A stretch of DNA of 26,554 bases from NCBI GenBank assembly GCA_040905285.1, contig JBBDRV010000172.1, forward strand, positions 1 through 26,554, in the 5' to 3' direction. Under the pieces are notes generated by a model that did no database searches, was not told the origin of the DNA, and worked only from the letters and a program-made list of their open reading frames with translations. Made by a program: the position numbers and the translations under genes. Shown here piece by piece: positions 15,400 through 23,537 of this stretch. Each line of letters begins with the position of its first letter. Within the stretch, counting starts at the first letter, position 1. The stretch is from JBBDRV01 sp040905285. GTDB lineage: Bacteria; Bacteroidota; Rhodothermia; Balneolales; Balneolaceae.

Positions 15400-15836
15400 A
15401 TCTGTTTACGTACATTCTCTTCACTCTTATCAACCGTTATTTCCAGAATGCCATCCTTGTAGGTAGCATTCACACTTTCGGGGTCTATATTCTCCGGAAG
15501 CTGGAAAGAACGACTGAAAGAACCGTAACTGGTTTCAACTCTGTGAAACTTTTTCTGTTTCTCCTCATTCTGTATTTTCCGTTCACCGCTTACCGTTAAC
15601 AGACCGTTTTCCAGATTAACGGATATTTCATCCTTTTTCATTCCCGGGAGATAAACCTTCACTTCGTACCGCTGTTCACTTTCCGCCACATCAATACGAG
15701 GCCTGAACCCGTTTTCCCGAATACGAGGCCTGAACCCGTTTTCCCGGGTCGTTACCGCTCCATTGAAAAACTCATCCATTATATCCGAAAAATATGGTCC
15801 GGAAGCCGGCCTGCGTCCAAATTGAATAAGTGTCAT
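15387..15836 (-). CDS. Small heat shock protein, Hsp20/alpha-crystallin family
   Basis: Small heat shock proteins hold unfolding proteins for later refolding by ClpB and DnaK. The alpha-crystallin domain covers about residues 45-149 with YEVKVYLPGMKKDEISVNL, LLTVSGERK and the closing GILEITVDK. The start is set at ATG 15836 because the minus strand has GGAGG at 15846-15842, five bases upstream; the ATG at 15848 overlaps that site and would add only MEVV. The protein is 149 residues. Residues 31-39 and 40-48 are the same nonapeptide RENGFRPRI, from an exact 27-bp DNA duplication at the junction of N-terminal arm and core domain. A loose TTGCTT-17-TAGAAA promoter-like pair lies upstream, which I rate weak. 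No CIRCE element was seen. Confidence 0.94.
   Translation of the reverse strand: MTLIQFGRRPASGPYFSDIMDEFFNGAVTTRENGFRPRIRENGFRPRIDVAESEQRYEVKVYLPGMKKDEISVNLENGLLTVSGERKIQNEEKQKKFHRVETSYGSFSRSFQLPENIDPESVNATYKDGILEITVDKSEENVRKQIKIA
15693..15746. repeat. Exact 27-bp tandem duplication in hsp20
   Basis: Units 15693-15719 and 15720-15746 are identical (27 of 27). The length keeps the frame and doubles the nonapeptide RENGFRPRI. Perfect identity suggests a recent event or ongoing homogenisation. Confidence 0.95.
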
Positions 15837-15841
15837 AACAA

Positions 15842-15846
15842 CCTCC
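15842..15846 (-). promoter_or_regulatory. Ribosome binding site that decides the hsp20 start
   Basis: Minus-strand GGAGG lies directly after the G-proximal end of an upstream ATG (15848) and five bases before the ATG at 15836. A ribosome bound here can use only the downstream ATG efficiently, so 15836 is the start. Confidence 0.85.
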
Positions 15847-16125
15847 ATTATTTTTGATTTACATGCTTTCTACATACACACTTTACCTAAAGCAATTTGC
15901 ATGCCAACATGTAATTCATTACCGGCTCTGCCGGATTGCTTTTATTCAGGGGGCCTGCTGTCAGAATTTATAACGTACGGGGATAGGCTGTCATTATGTT
16001 TTAGACAGGGTGTCGGGAAATGCCTATACAGTTATGACACTCTACTGCCATATTTACTGCATAACGTGTATTTCCGGCGCATATGCACGAATTTTTAACT
16101 GATATTCACCATCCGAAGAAGATTG

Positions 16126-16186
16126 GCAATGGCCGGCCGGCGGTAACACGACCTTTCCAAAGTGCCATTGCAGCGCCGGGCCGGCC
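16126..16186. repeat. GC-rich interleaved inverted repeats (pseudoknot-like order)
   Basis: Arm A GCAATGGC (16126-16133) is complementary to A' GCCATTGC (16164-16171). Arm B GGCCGGCCGGCG (16131-16142) is complementary, with one bulged G, to B' (16174-16186). The order A-B-A'-B' with a three-base A/B overlap means the helices compete or form a pseudoknot. It lies about 140 bases after the DAHP synthase stop on that mRNA. Confidence 0.6.
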
Positions 16187-16242
16187 GGGGTCGGAGATTT
16201 TACGGATCAAATGTATTGGCGGGACATGGGAAGCTATATGCA

Positions 16243-16275
16243 TTGCAGGACATAGAAAGCCGGCGTACCCTGCAA
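16243..16275 (-). terminator. Possible 3' hairpin after DAHP synthase
   Basis: TTGCAGG (16243-16249) and CCTGCAA (16269-16275) form a perfect 7-bp stem with a 19-base loop that itself contains GCCGGC. It abuts the outer end of the 39-bp duplication. There is no T-run after it on the minus strand, so a terminator role is uncertain. Confidence 0.3.
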
Positions 16276-16353
16276 GCGTCAGCGTCAGGCCCCGTAACTG
16301 GCATTCCATTCTTTGCGTCAGCGTCAGGCCCCGTAACTGGCATTCCATTCTTT
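16276..16353. repeat. Exact 39-bp tandem duplication across the DAHP synthase stop codon
   Basis: Units 16276-16314 and 16315-16353 are identical (39 of 39). The unit at 16315-16353 contains the last nine codons, the TGA (16324-16326) and the bases after it; the other repeats the same text downstream, in the same frame (39 is 13 codons). Each unit also holds two TGACGC hexamers on the coding strand. Confidence 0.95.
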
Positions 16354-17715
16354 GGCTACCAGAAATGCCATTTCAAGACTTTGCTCATAATTCAGGCGGG
16401 GATCGCAATACGTTTCATAATTCAGGTCCAGCCCTTTTTCATTCAGGCCGTTTGCCCCTCCCACACATTCGGTCACATTATCGCCGGTCAGCTCCAGATG
16501 CACTCCGCCCAGGTAATTTGCTTCGGCCCGGTGAATCTCGAATGTGGCTTTCAGCTCCTGCAGAATGTCATCAAAATTACGGGTCTTGACTTTATTCGAC
16601 GTGGAAAATGTATTTCCATGCATCGGGTCACAGGTCCAGACTACAGGAAATCCTTCCCTGTTTACGGCACGGATTAGTCCGGACAGTTCTTTTTCAACCT
16701 CCTCCGCACCGAAACGGGTTATAAGAACAATTTTTCCGGCTTCATGCGTGGGATTCAGCTTTTGAATAAGTTCGAGTATCTCGTCCTGGTCGAAGGGAGG
16801 GCCTACTTTGATGCCGATGGGATTGCGGATTCCCTTCATATATTCCACATGGGCGTCATCAAGACCACGGGTCCGGTTTCCGAGCCATACCATGTGCGAG
16901 CTCAGATTAAACCAGCCGTCTTTCCGCGGAACCCTCCTCGTCTGGGCGGCATCATAATAAAGATTCAATGCTTCATGAGACGTATAGAGATCGACCTTGT
17001 GCAGCGTATTGAACTGGTTGGGGGTAATCGATTCCATAAAACTGACAGCCTTGTTAATGGAATAGACCATCTGTTCATATTCCTTGTAGTAGGTATTGTT
17101 TTTCATGAAATCCAGCTCCCACTGTTCCGGATGGTGCAGATCGGCAAATCCCTCATCGGAAAGCGCCCTCAGAAAATTGAGCGTGAGTGCAGCCTTGTTG
17201 TATGCCGTGATCATCCTTTCAGGATCCGGCTGCCGCGCTTCCCTGTTCGGCTCAAAACTGTTGATCAGGTCTCCCCTGTAGTTGAGCATCCTGACACCAT
17301 TAATCTCTTCAAAATCCTTTGAACGGGGCTTGGCGTACTGTCCGGCTATTCTGCCGATTCGGACAACCGGTGTACCCATCTCGTGGATAAGGATGAAACT
17401 CATCTGCAGCATAACCTTGAGCAGGTTAACAATCTTGGGTGCATTGCAGGCGTCAAAGGTTTCAGCACAATCCCCTCCCTGCAGTAAAAAAGCATTTCCG
17501 GCCGACACATCCGCCAGCTTTCCCTTCAGAGCCTCAATTTCCCAGGATGTAATCAGGGGGGGAAGGAGCCTGAGCTCATCATAGACTCTCTGGAGCTGAT
17601 GCGCATCGGGATAGGCGGGAAGCTGGTTTACTTCGAGGTCATTCCACGAGAGCGGGTGCCATTCCCCTTTTTTGAATTTTTTCGATCGTTTTAACAAAGT
17701 GGATTTGATCGCCAT
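16324..17715 (-). CDS. 3-deoxy-7-phosphoheptulonate (DAHP) synthase, class II
   Basis: This enzyme joins phosphoenolpyruvate and erythrose 4-phosphate in the first step of the shikimate pathway. The 463 residues and sequence match the class II (plant/actinobacterial) type, not AroFGH: WHPLSWNDLEVNQLPAYPD near the start, the metal-binding QGGDCAE (Cys83), RIGRIAGQYAKPR at 119-131, DLYTSHEALNLYYD, WLGNRTRGLD, IGIKVGPP, TCDPMHGN, and GGVHLELTGDNVTECVGG near the end. No other aromatic pathway genes are nearby. The reading frame ends NASYGA at a TGA within one unit of a 39-bp tandem duplication, so the last codons are repeated after the stop. The promoter should lie in the 394-bp divergent gap shared with uvrA. 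Confidence 0.95.
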   Translation of the reverse strand: MAIKSTLLKRSKKFKKGEWHPLSWNDLEVNQLPAYPDAHQLQRVYDELRLLPPLITSWEIEALKGKLADVSAGNAFLLQGGDCAETFDACNAPKIVNLLKVMLQMSFILIHEMGTPVVRIGRIAGQYAKPRSKDFEEINGVRMLNYRGDLINSFEPNREARQPDPERMITAYNKAALTLNFLRALSDEGFADLHHPEQWELDFMKNNTYYKEYEQMVYSINKAVSFMESITPNQFNTLHKVDLYTSHEALNLYYDAAQTRRVPRKDGWFNLSSHMVWLGNRTRGLDDAHVEYMKGIRNPIGIKVGPPFDQDEILELIQKLNPTHEAGKIVLITRFGAEEVEKELSGLIRAVNREGFPVVWTCDPMHGNTFSTSNKVKTRNFDDILQELKATFEIHRAEANYLGGVHLELTGDNVTECVGGANGLNEKGLDLNYETYCDPRLNYEQSLEMAFLVAKEWNASYGA

Positions 17716-18109
17716 CGGGCACAGAATTTAAGGATAAAATACGTTTAATGAGGTATTGAGTAATGCAATTTGGGAAAAAGAGAAACAGTTTCATAAATCC
17801 CGGGGCACAGAAGGTCTAACAGCAGCTGAATTTTCAGGGATAATTTGCTCCTTCCCAGGACGATTCACTCCTTCCCGTACCGCCAGGCCCTGAATATATT
17901 AATCTTATGCCAGATTCCCTTATAATTCGGGCTGCTTTGTATCCGAAGTTTTTTTAACGTTCTGTCCGGGCGTAAAGTATATCGTGAATCCCCGGCCGGA
18001 AATTTTCCGCACCGACCGGCAATTGCTTTTTTATATTCGGAATCAGATGAGTTTGCAGTAACCTTTTCGTATTTTACGCAATTCAGAATATAAACATGGC
18101 TACTTCCTT
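17716..18109. other. Divergent intergenic region between DAHP synthase and uvrA, 394 bp
   Basis: Promoters for both genes are expected here. A TATAAT occurs at 17921-17926 without a matching -35, and TTAACG-18-TATATC lies nearer uvrA as a weak candidate. An imperfect 20-base-period repeat of CTCCTTCCC occurs at 17841-17856 and 17861-17876. I saw no SOS-type operator that I could defend and no small gene. Confidence 0.5.
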
Positions 18110-20965
18110 TTGCAGCAACAGATCATCATTCGCGGTGCCCGTGAGCACAATCTTAAAAACCTTGATATTGATATCCCGCGGGATAAACTGGTCGTAATCA
18201 CCGGGCTGTCCGGCTCGGGCAAATCCTCTCTTGCCTTTGACACGATCTATGCGGAAGGCCAGCGGCGTTTCATGGAATCCCTCTCCGCTTATGCCCGGCA
18301 GTTTCTTGGCATGATGGAACGCCCCGATGTGGATTTCATTGACGGGCTTTCGCCGGTCATTTCCATTGACCAGAAAACGACCAACAGGAATCCCAGATCT
18401 ACCGTAGGCACCGTAACAGAAATCTATGATTTCCTAAGGCTCCTCTATGCAAGAATAGGTGTCCCGTATTCTTATCTGACCGGCAATCCAATGAAAAGGC
18501 AGTCTCCGGACCAGGTCCTTGAAGCCATCATGGATCTCCCCGCCGGCAGTAAAGCCTATTGCCTTGCACCGGTTATAAGAGGTCGCAAAGGTCATTACCG
18601 TGAACTTTTCGATCAGATGCAAAAACAGGGATTCGTCAAGGCCCGGGTGGATGGCAAACTCACCGATCTCGAAGAAGGTATGAAGCTTGACCGTTATAAG
18701 ACCCATAATATTGAAGTGGTGGTTGACCGGTTTGTCATCAGCGAAAAAAGCAGACAGCGGATCTCCGAAAGCATCCGTCTGGCGCTGGAAATGGCTGACG
18801 GCAATCTGATCCTCGGCATTCCGGATGATGAGGGCCATCTTGAAGAAAAGGTTTTCTCCATGAACCTGTTCGACCCGGAAAGCGGCCTTGCCTATGAAGA
18901 CCCCGCCCCGAACCACTTTTCATTTAATTCCCCCTATGGAGCATGTAAAGCATGTAACGGGCTGGGCTATACCTATGATGTCGGTCGTGATCTGGTGATT
19001 CCCAATCCGGAACAGACAATCGGGGAGGGAGCCATCAGATTTCTGGGAGAGCCCCGGGATATTTTTATTTTCAAGCAGTTGAAGGCTGTGCTCGAAACAC
19101 TGAATCTGGATTTTGATACCCCCGTCAGCACGTTCCCGGATGAGGCGCTGCAGATATTGTTCGAAGGCGGCGGAAGGGAAAAATATGATGTTAGCTATGA
19201 TTTCAGGAACAGCAATGTCACCTACAAGCACAGCTATGCGGGACTCCTCTCCATTATTCGTGATCAGTATGAAGAGAGCAAATCAAATAAACAGCGGGAA
19301 AAGGCCAGGGCGTTCCTGACCAGGATTACATGCCGTGCCTGCAACGGGGGACGCCTGAACAGGGAGGCCCTTTCCTACAGAATTGACGGCCATACCATTC
19401 AGGACCTGGTCAGCCGGGATATCCATTCCCTCCGGAAAACAGTCGGTAATCTGAAACTTGACGAGCGTCAGAAAATTATCGGGCGGCAGGTTCTCAAGGA
19501 AGTGGTTGACCGTATTGACTTCCTTCTCAATGTGGGCCTCGGCTATCTTACTCTTGACCGGGAGGCCCAAACCCTGAGTGGCGGCGAAGCTCAGCGTATA
19601 CGACTGGCGACACAGATCGGCACCCAGCTGGTGGGGGTGTTGTATATACTGGATGAGCCCAGTATCGGCCTTCACCAGAAAGATAACATCAAATTGATCC
19701 GTTCCCTTGAAACATTGCGGGATCTCGGCAATTCAGTCATTGTTGTAGAACACGACCGTGAGACCATCGAACATGCGGACTATGTAGTGGATCTGGGGCC
19801 CGGAGCCGGAATCCATGGCGGACACATTGTCACCCGCGGAACCCCCGGTGAACTCGACAGGGATTCCATGACGGCTCGGTTTTTACGGGATGAAGAGATG
19901 ATCCCGCTTCCACAGTCCCGTAGAAAAGGGTCTGATAAAGAGATTCTCCTGACAGGCGCGCGCGGACACAATCTGAAGAATGTGGACCTTCACCTGCCGC
20001 TCGGCAAATTTATCAGTGTTACCGGTGTCAGCGGCAGTGGCAAGAGTACGCTGATCAATCAGACGCTTGAACCCATTCTTTCTGCCCACTTTTACAATTC
20101 AAAAGCAGTCCCGCTTCCCTACGACAGCGTCCGCGGCCTGGAACATGCCAACAAGGTGATTTCCATCGATCAGAGCCCGATCGGCCGGACTCCGCGCTCA
20201 AATCCCGGCACCTATACAAAGGTGTTTGACCATATCCGCACCCTTTTCGCCGAACTTCCCGAATCTAAAATCCGCGGATATGATCAGGGCCGTTTTTCCT
20301 TTAACGTAAAAGGAGGCAGGTGTGAAACCTGCAGGGGGGACGGTTCGAGAAAAATCGAGATGAATTTCCTGCCGGACGTCTATGTAGATTGTGAAGAATG
20401 TAACGGCAAGCGGTATAACCGGGAGACCCTCGAGATTCACTACAGGGAAAAAAACATCTCTGACGTACTTGAAATGACCATAAACCAGGCCTTCGATTTT
20501 TTCAGCTCCCTTCCCTCCGTGAGGCGCAAACTGAAAACGCTTGTTGAAGTCGGACTGGGATACCTGCGTCTGGGGCAGCCAAGCACCACACTGAGCGGCG
20601 GAGAAGCACAGCGAATCAAACTGGCCAGGGAGCTTTCAAAGATCGGGACCGGAGATACCATCTATATACTGGATGAACCTACAACAGGTCTTCATTTTCA
20701 GGATGTGCGAATGCTGGTTGATGTCATTCAGAAACTGGTAGAGAAAGGAAATACCGTCATTGTCATAGAACATAATATGGATCTGATCAAGGCAGCTGAC
20801 TGGATCCTGGACATGGGGCCGGACGGCGGAAACGCCGGCGGTGAGATTATTGCAGAAGGCACACCCGAAGAGCTGGCCGGACAACATGCGGTCAGTTACA
20901 CCGGGCGTTTTCTTAAAGAAGAACTGGAACGTCTTGAGGGAAGAGATGTTGGTGTCGAGCCCTAA
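18110..20965 (+). CDS. uvrA: Excinuclease ABC subunit A
   Basis: UvrA recognises bulky DNA damage and loads UvrB in nucleotide excision repair. The 951 residues match the family. It has two ABC modules: Walker A GLSGSGKS at 32-39 and GVSGSGKS near 639-646; signatures LSGGEAQRIRLA near 488 and LSGGEAQRIKLA near 828; Walker B LYILDEPSIGLHQ and IYILDEPTTGLHF. Zinc-module cysteines are visible as CKACNG (about 279), CRACNG (about 408), and CETCRGDG and CEECNG (about 738-764). The start is a TTG at 18110: IIIRGAREHNLKNLD is the normal N-terminus, and no in-frame ATG or GTG precedes it. The ATG at 18096 is in another frame. It is the first gene of a plus-strand run. Confidence 0.97.
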   Translation: MQQQIIIRGAREHNLKNLDIDIPRDKLVVITGLSGSGKSSLAFDTIYAEGQRRFMESLSAYARQFLGMMERPDVDFIDGLSPVISIDQKTTNRNPRSTVGTVTEIYDFLRLLYARIGVPYSYLTGNPMKRQSPDQVLEAIMDLPAGSKAYCLAPVIRGRKGHYRELFDQMQKQGFVKARVDGKLTDLEEGMKLDRYKTHNIEVVVDRFVISEKSRQRISESIRLALEMADGNLILGIPDDEGHLEEKVFSMNLFDPESGLAYEDPAPNHFSFNSPYGACKACNGLGYTYDVGRDLVIPNPEQTIGEGAIRFLGEPRDIFIFKQLKAVLETLNLDFDTPVSTFPDEALQILFEGGGREKYDVSYDFRNSNVTYKHSYAGLLSIIRDQYEESKSNKQREKARAFLTRITCRACNGGRLNREALSYRIDGHTIQDLVSRDIHSLRKTVGNLKLDERQKIIGRQVLKEVVDRIDFLLNVGLGYLTLDREAQTLSGGEAQRIRLATQIGTQLVGVLYILDEPSIGLHQKDNIKLIRSLETLRDLGNSVIVVEHDRETIEHADYVVDLGPGAGIHGGHIVTRGTPGELDRDSMTARFLRDEEMIPLPQSRRKGSDKEILLTGARGHNLKNVDLHLPLGKFISVTGVSGSGKSTLINQTLEPILSAHFYNSKAVPLPYDSVRGLEHANKVISIDQSPIGRTPRSNPGTYTKVFDHIRTLFAELPESKIRGYDQGRFSFNVKGGRCETCRGDGSRKIEMNFLPDVYVDCEECNGKRYNRETLEIHYREKNISDVLEMTINQAFDFFSSLPSVRRKLKTLVEVGLGYLRLGQPSTTLSGGEAQRIKLARELSKIGTGDTIYILDEPTTGLHFQDVRMLVDVIQKLVEKGNTVIVIEHNMDLIKAADWILDMGPDGGNAGGEIIAEGTPEELAGQHAVSYTGRFLKEELERLEGRDVGVEP

Positions 20966-21056
20966 AATCAGCGCTCAAAACCGTAAAAATAAGCGGGTCG
21001 GACGTGTGGTAAAATACAGTTGTTCACGTTAATAGTTCTCCCTATTTTATCGCTCC

Positions 21057-21605
21057 ATGCAATTTTTCCGCAAGCATATAATCAACTGGTGCGTGAGCCT
21101 GCTTCTCACCCTCGGAACAGTGGTCCATACCGCTCTTCCCACCTCCGGCAAAGCACAGAAAGCAGCTTTTGCACAATGGCTCGACCGTAATGTAGTTGAG
21201 GATGGGGCGGAACATGCATCCGATATCCGGGCACATATCAAAAAGCTGCCCTTTCAGCATGAAAATTTTGTACTGCTTCTGAAAGAGGCGACAATGCTGA
21301 TAGCCAATCATGAGAACGGTTTCAAGCTGCCGACGGCACACAACGTAAAAGATACAGGTAGTATCAGCCTCTGGCTCGTGGGGAAGTGGTCTCAGCACCA
21401 GAGTGATTCAGGCATGGATGCGCTGGTTGAAACTTACAAGCCCGCCCTTGCATGGTTTGTTCAGCACAGCAGTTTCCCCGGGATTCTGTCCGCCGGCTCC
21501 CCGGATCCGGCACCGCTTCTTCCGGGAGCTCTGAAAAATGTTCTTTTTGTTATTCAAAGTCAGCCCATTCCTTTTTTAAGCGGCATCTCCATTAACGCTC
21601 CCTGA
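21057..21605 (+). CDS. Unrecognised 182-residue protein with probable signal peptide or anchor
   Basis: I do not recognise a family. The N-terminus has basic residues then a hydrophobic segment (WCVSLLLTLGTVVHTALP), so it is probably exported or anchored in the inner membrane; there is no lipobox. The rest is mixed and moderately hydrophobic, with WLDRNVVEDGAEHASDI, FVLLLKEATMLI, a repeated-aromatic SISLWLVGKWSQH and a C-terminal segment LKNVLFVIQSQPIPFLSG. It sits 91 bp after uvrA and 94 bp before secD, on the same strand. The plausible secretion signal and its position before secDF invite, but do not prove, an envelope link. No ribosome binding site is evident. The ATG at 21057 is the most upstream start that keeps the basic n-region. 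Confidence 0.68.
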   Translation: MQFFRKHIINWCVSLLLTLGTVVHTALPTSGKAQKAAFAQWLDRNVVEDGAEHASDIRAHIKKLPFQHENFVLLLKEATMLIANHENGFKLPTAHNVKDTGSISLWLVGKWSQHQSDSGMDALVETYKPALAWFVQHSSFPGILSAGSPDPAPLLPGALKNVLFVIQSQPIPFLSGISINAP

Positions 21606-21699
21606 AGCTGTCCCACGGCCCACGGCGGTTTTCCCCGACTTCCGGCTTTTGCTTATCCCTTTTTTCCCTAATACAACCTATTAAACATTTTCTATTACC

Positions 21700-23499
21700 A
21701 TGAAAGAAAACGGATTTAAAATCGGTACCATCATATTTTTTCTGGGGCTGACGCTCTGGTATCTGTTCCCAACCATTCAGCTGGCACTGGAAGAAAGATA
21801 TATGAACGACATGCCTGAGGTGGAGCGCATAGCCTATCAGGACGAAAATCGCGCAAAACTTCAAAGCCTTCGCGAACGATCCCTGTCACTTGGACTTGAC
21901 CTCCAGGGAGGAATGCAGGTAACTCTTGAGGTTGGAACATCCCAGCTTCTGATCGAACTGGCCGGTGATTTTGCAGATGAAACACTGACAGAAGTTATTT
22001 CCATAGCATCCGAACGCTCCCTGGAACAGCGCACCGATCTTGTTGACGAAATGATTTCGGAATTTGAAAGCCGGGATCCCGATGCCAGACTGAGTCGCTA
22101 CTACCGTTCCGATGCTGAAAACATTACCCGCAGATCATCCAATTCAGAAATCGGCGAATACCTGAAAAATCAGCGGAATGAGGCGGTTGACCGTGCTATG
22201 GAAATTATACGCACCCGTGTTGACCGTTTTGGCGTAACCGAGCCGGCTATTCTCAAGCAGGGTGAGGACCGAATTATTGTTGAACTGCCCGGCGTTGACG
22301 ACGAACAGCGTATGCGGGATCTGCTGAGAGGGACGGCACGGCTTGAATTCCGGATGGCTGCAGACCCTGACGAGATCAACAGTGCCCGCCAGAATATCCT
22401 CCAGTACTTTGACAGTCTTGCTGAAGAAGAGGAAGGGATGGAAGAGAATGTTTTGCGGGAAACCCTCGAAACCAACGTTCAGAATCCGTACGTATTTGCT
22501 TATGCGGCCGGGACAGACACCGCACAGGTAAACAGAATTCTTGAACGGGAGGATTTTCAGGAAAGACTCCCGAGAAACACCACCCTGCTTTGGGGCTCCA
22601 GCCCTTTCGCCCAGCAGGAAGGGATTGATTATTTTGAACTGATCGGAGTCCGCAGCCAGATTGAACTGACCGGTGATGTAATCTCCGAAGCACGGGTAGC
22701 CTTTGATCCGAACACCAACGTCCCGGAAGTATCCATGTCGATGAATACGGAAGGTGCACGACGGTGGGCCCGTATAACCGGGGCGAATATCGGCCGGCCT
22801 GTCGCAATCGTGCTTGACAGTTATGTTTTTTCCTACCCCACCGTCCGAAGCCGGATCAATAACGGCCGGTCATCCATTTCAGGCCTCGAGGGGCTTGCCG
22901 AAGCGGAAGATCTTGTGAATATTCTTCTTTCGGGTGCCCTTCCGGCCCCCATGGACATTATCGAGGAACGGACTGTGGGCGCTACGCTCGGAGAGGCTTC
23001 CATTCAGGCCGGGTTCTTTTCAGTCCTGTTCGGGCTGTTTGCCGTGGCGCTTTTCATGCTGGCTTATTACCACGTAGGGGGAGCTGTAGCCGATCTGGCC
23101 CTTCTGCTGAACGTTATCTTCATATTGGGAATACTTGCTGGATTCCAGGCCACTCTGACCCTGCCCGGCATTGCGGGAATCGTGTTGACGATTGGGATGG
23201 CTGTAGACGCCAACGTTCTGATATTCGACAGAATCAGGGAGGAGTTAAGGGCCGGAAAAACCTTGCGGGCAGCCATTGACAATGGTTATTCCAATGCAAT
23301 GAGCGCCATTATTGACGCGAATGTAACCACCTTCTTTGTAGGAATCATTCTCTACAGTTTTGGAATCGGCCCCATCAAAGGATTTGCCGTCACGCTGATG
23401 GCCGGTATAGCCGCCTCCCTTTTCAGTGCGATTGTCATCACGCGTGTGGTTATTGATTACCTGACCCGTGAAAAAACAGCAAAACTCAGTTTCGGCTAA
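21700..23499 (+). CDS. secD: Protein translocase subunit SecD
   Basis: SecD, with SecF, uses the proton gradient to pull exported proteins through and off the SecYEG channel. The 599 residues show one N-terminal membrane segment (about 7-25, IGTIIFFLGLTLWYLFP), a long periplasmic region with SLGLDLQGGMQVTLEV at its start, RVDRFGVTEPAILKQGEDRIIVELPG, the P1-head region, and five C-terminal membrane segments. The motif GMAVDANVLIFDRIREE (499-515) holds the conserved membrane Asp region needed for proton coupling. Compared with E. coli it has extra acidic helical sequence in the periplasmic region (about residues 95-155). The gene is followed 38 bp later by secF, clearly one operon. Confidence 0.97.
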   Translation: MKENGFKIGTIIFFLGLTLWYLFPTIQLALEERYMNDMPEVERIAYQDENRAKLQSLRERSLSLGLDLQGGMQVTLEVGTSQLLIELAGDFADETLTEVISIASERSLEQRTDLVDEMISEFESRDPDARLSRYYRSDAENITRRSSNSEIGEYLKNQRNEAVDRAMEIIRTRVDRFGVTEPAILKQGEDRIIVELPGVDDEQRMRDLLRGTARLEFRMAADPDEINSARQNILQYFDSLAEEEEGMEENVLRETLETNVQNPYVFAYAAGTDTAQVNRILEREDFQERLPRNTTLLWGSSPFAQQEGIDYFELIGVRSQIELTGDVISEARVAFDPNTNVPEVSMSMNTEGARRWARITGANIGRPVAIVLDSYVFSYPTVRSRINNGRSSISGLEGLAEAEDLVNILLSGALPAPMDIIEERTVGATLGEASIQAGFFSVLFGLFAVALFMLAYYHVGGAVADLALLLNVIFILGILAGFQATLTLPGIAGIVLTIGMAVDANVLIFDRIREELRAGKTLRAAIDNGYSNAMSAIIDANVTTFFVGIILYSFGIGPIKGFAVTLMAGIAASLFSAIVITRVVIDYLTREKTAKLSFG

Positions 23500-23537
23500 A
23501 CCGGACAACAAAATTTTTTAAAAAGAGGTATACAGTT

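Larger units (their letters stand above)
15837..16323. other. Intergenic region between hsp20 and DAHP synthase genes, 487 bp
   Basis: Both flanking genes read minus, so this holds the 3' region of DAHP synthase mRNA and the hsp20 promoter. It contains the second copy (in transcription order) of a 39-bp duplication, a 7-bp inverted repeat at 16243-16275, and a GC-rich interleaved inverted repeat at 16126-16186. Open frames here are not protein-like. Confidence 0.6.

Noticed and set aside
18096..18098. ATG as the uvrA start
   Set aside because: It is in a different frame from the UvrA protein; the in-frame start is the TTG at 18110.
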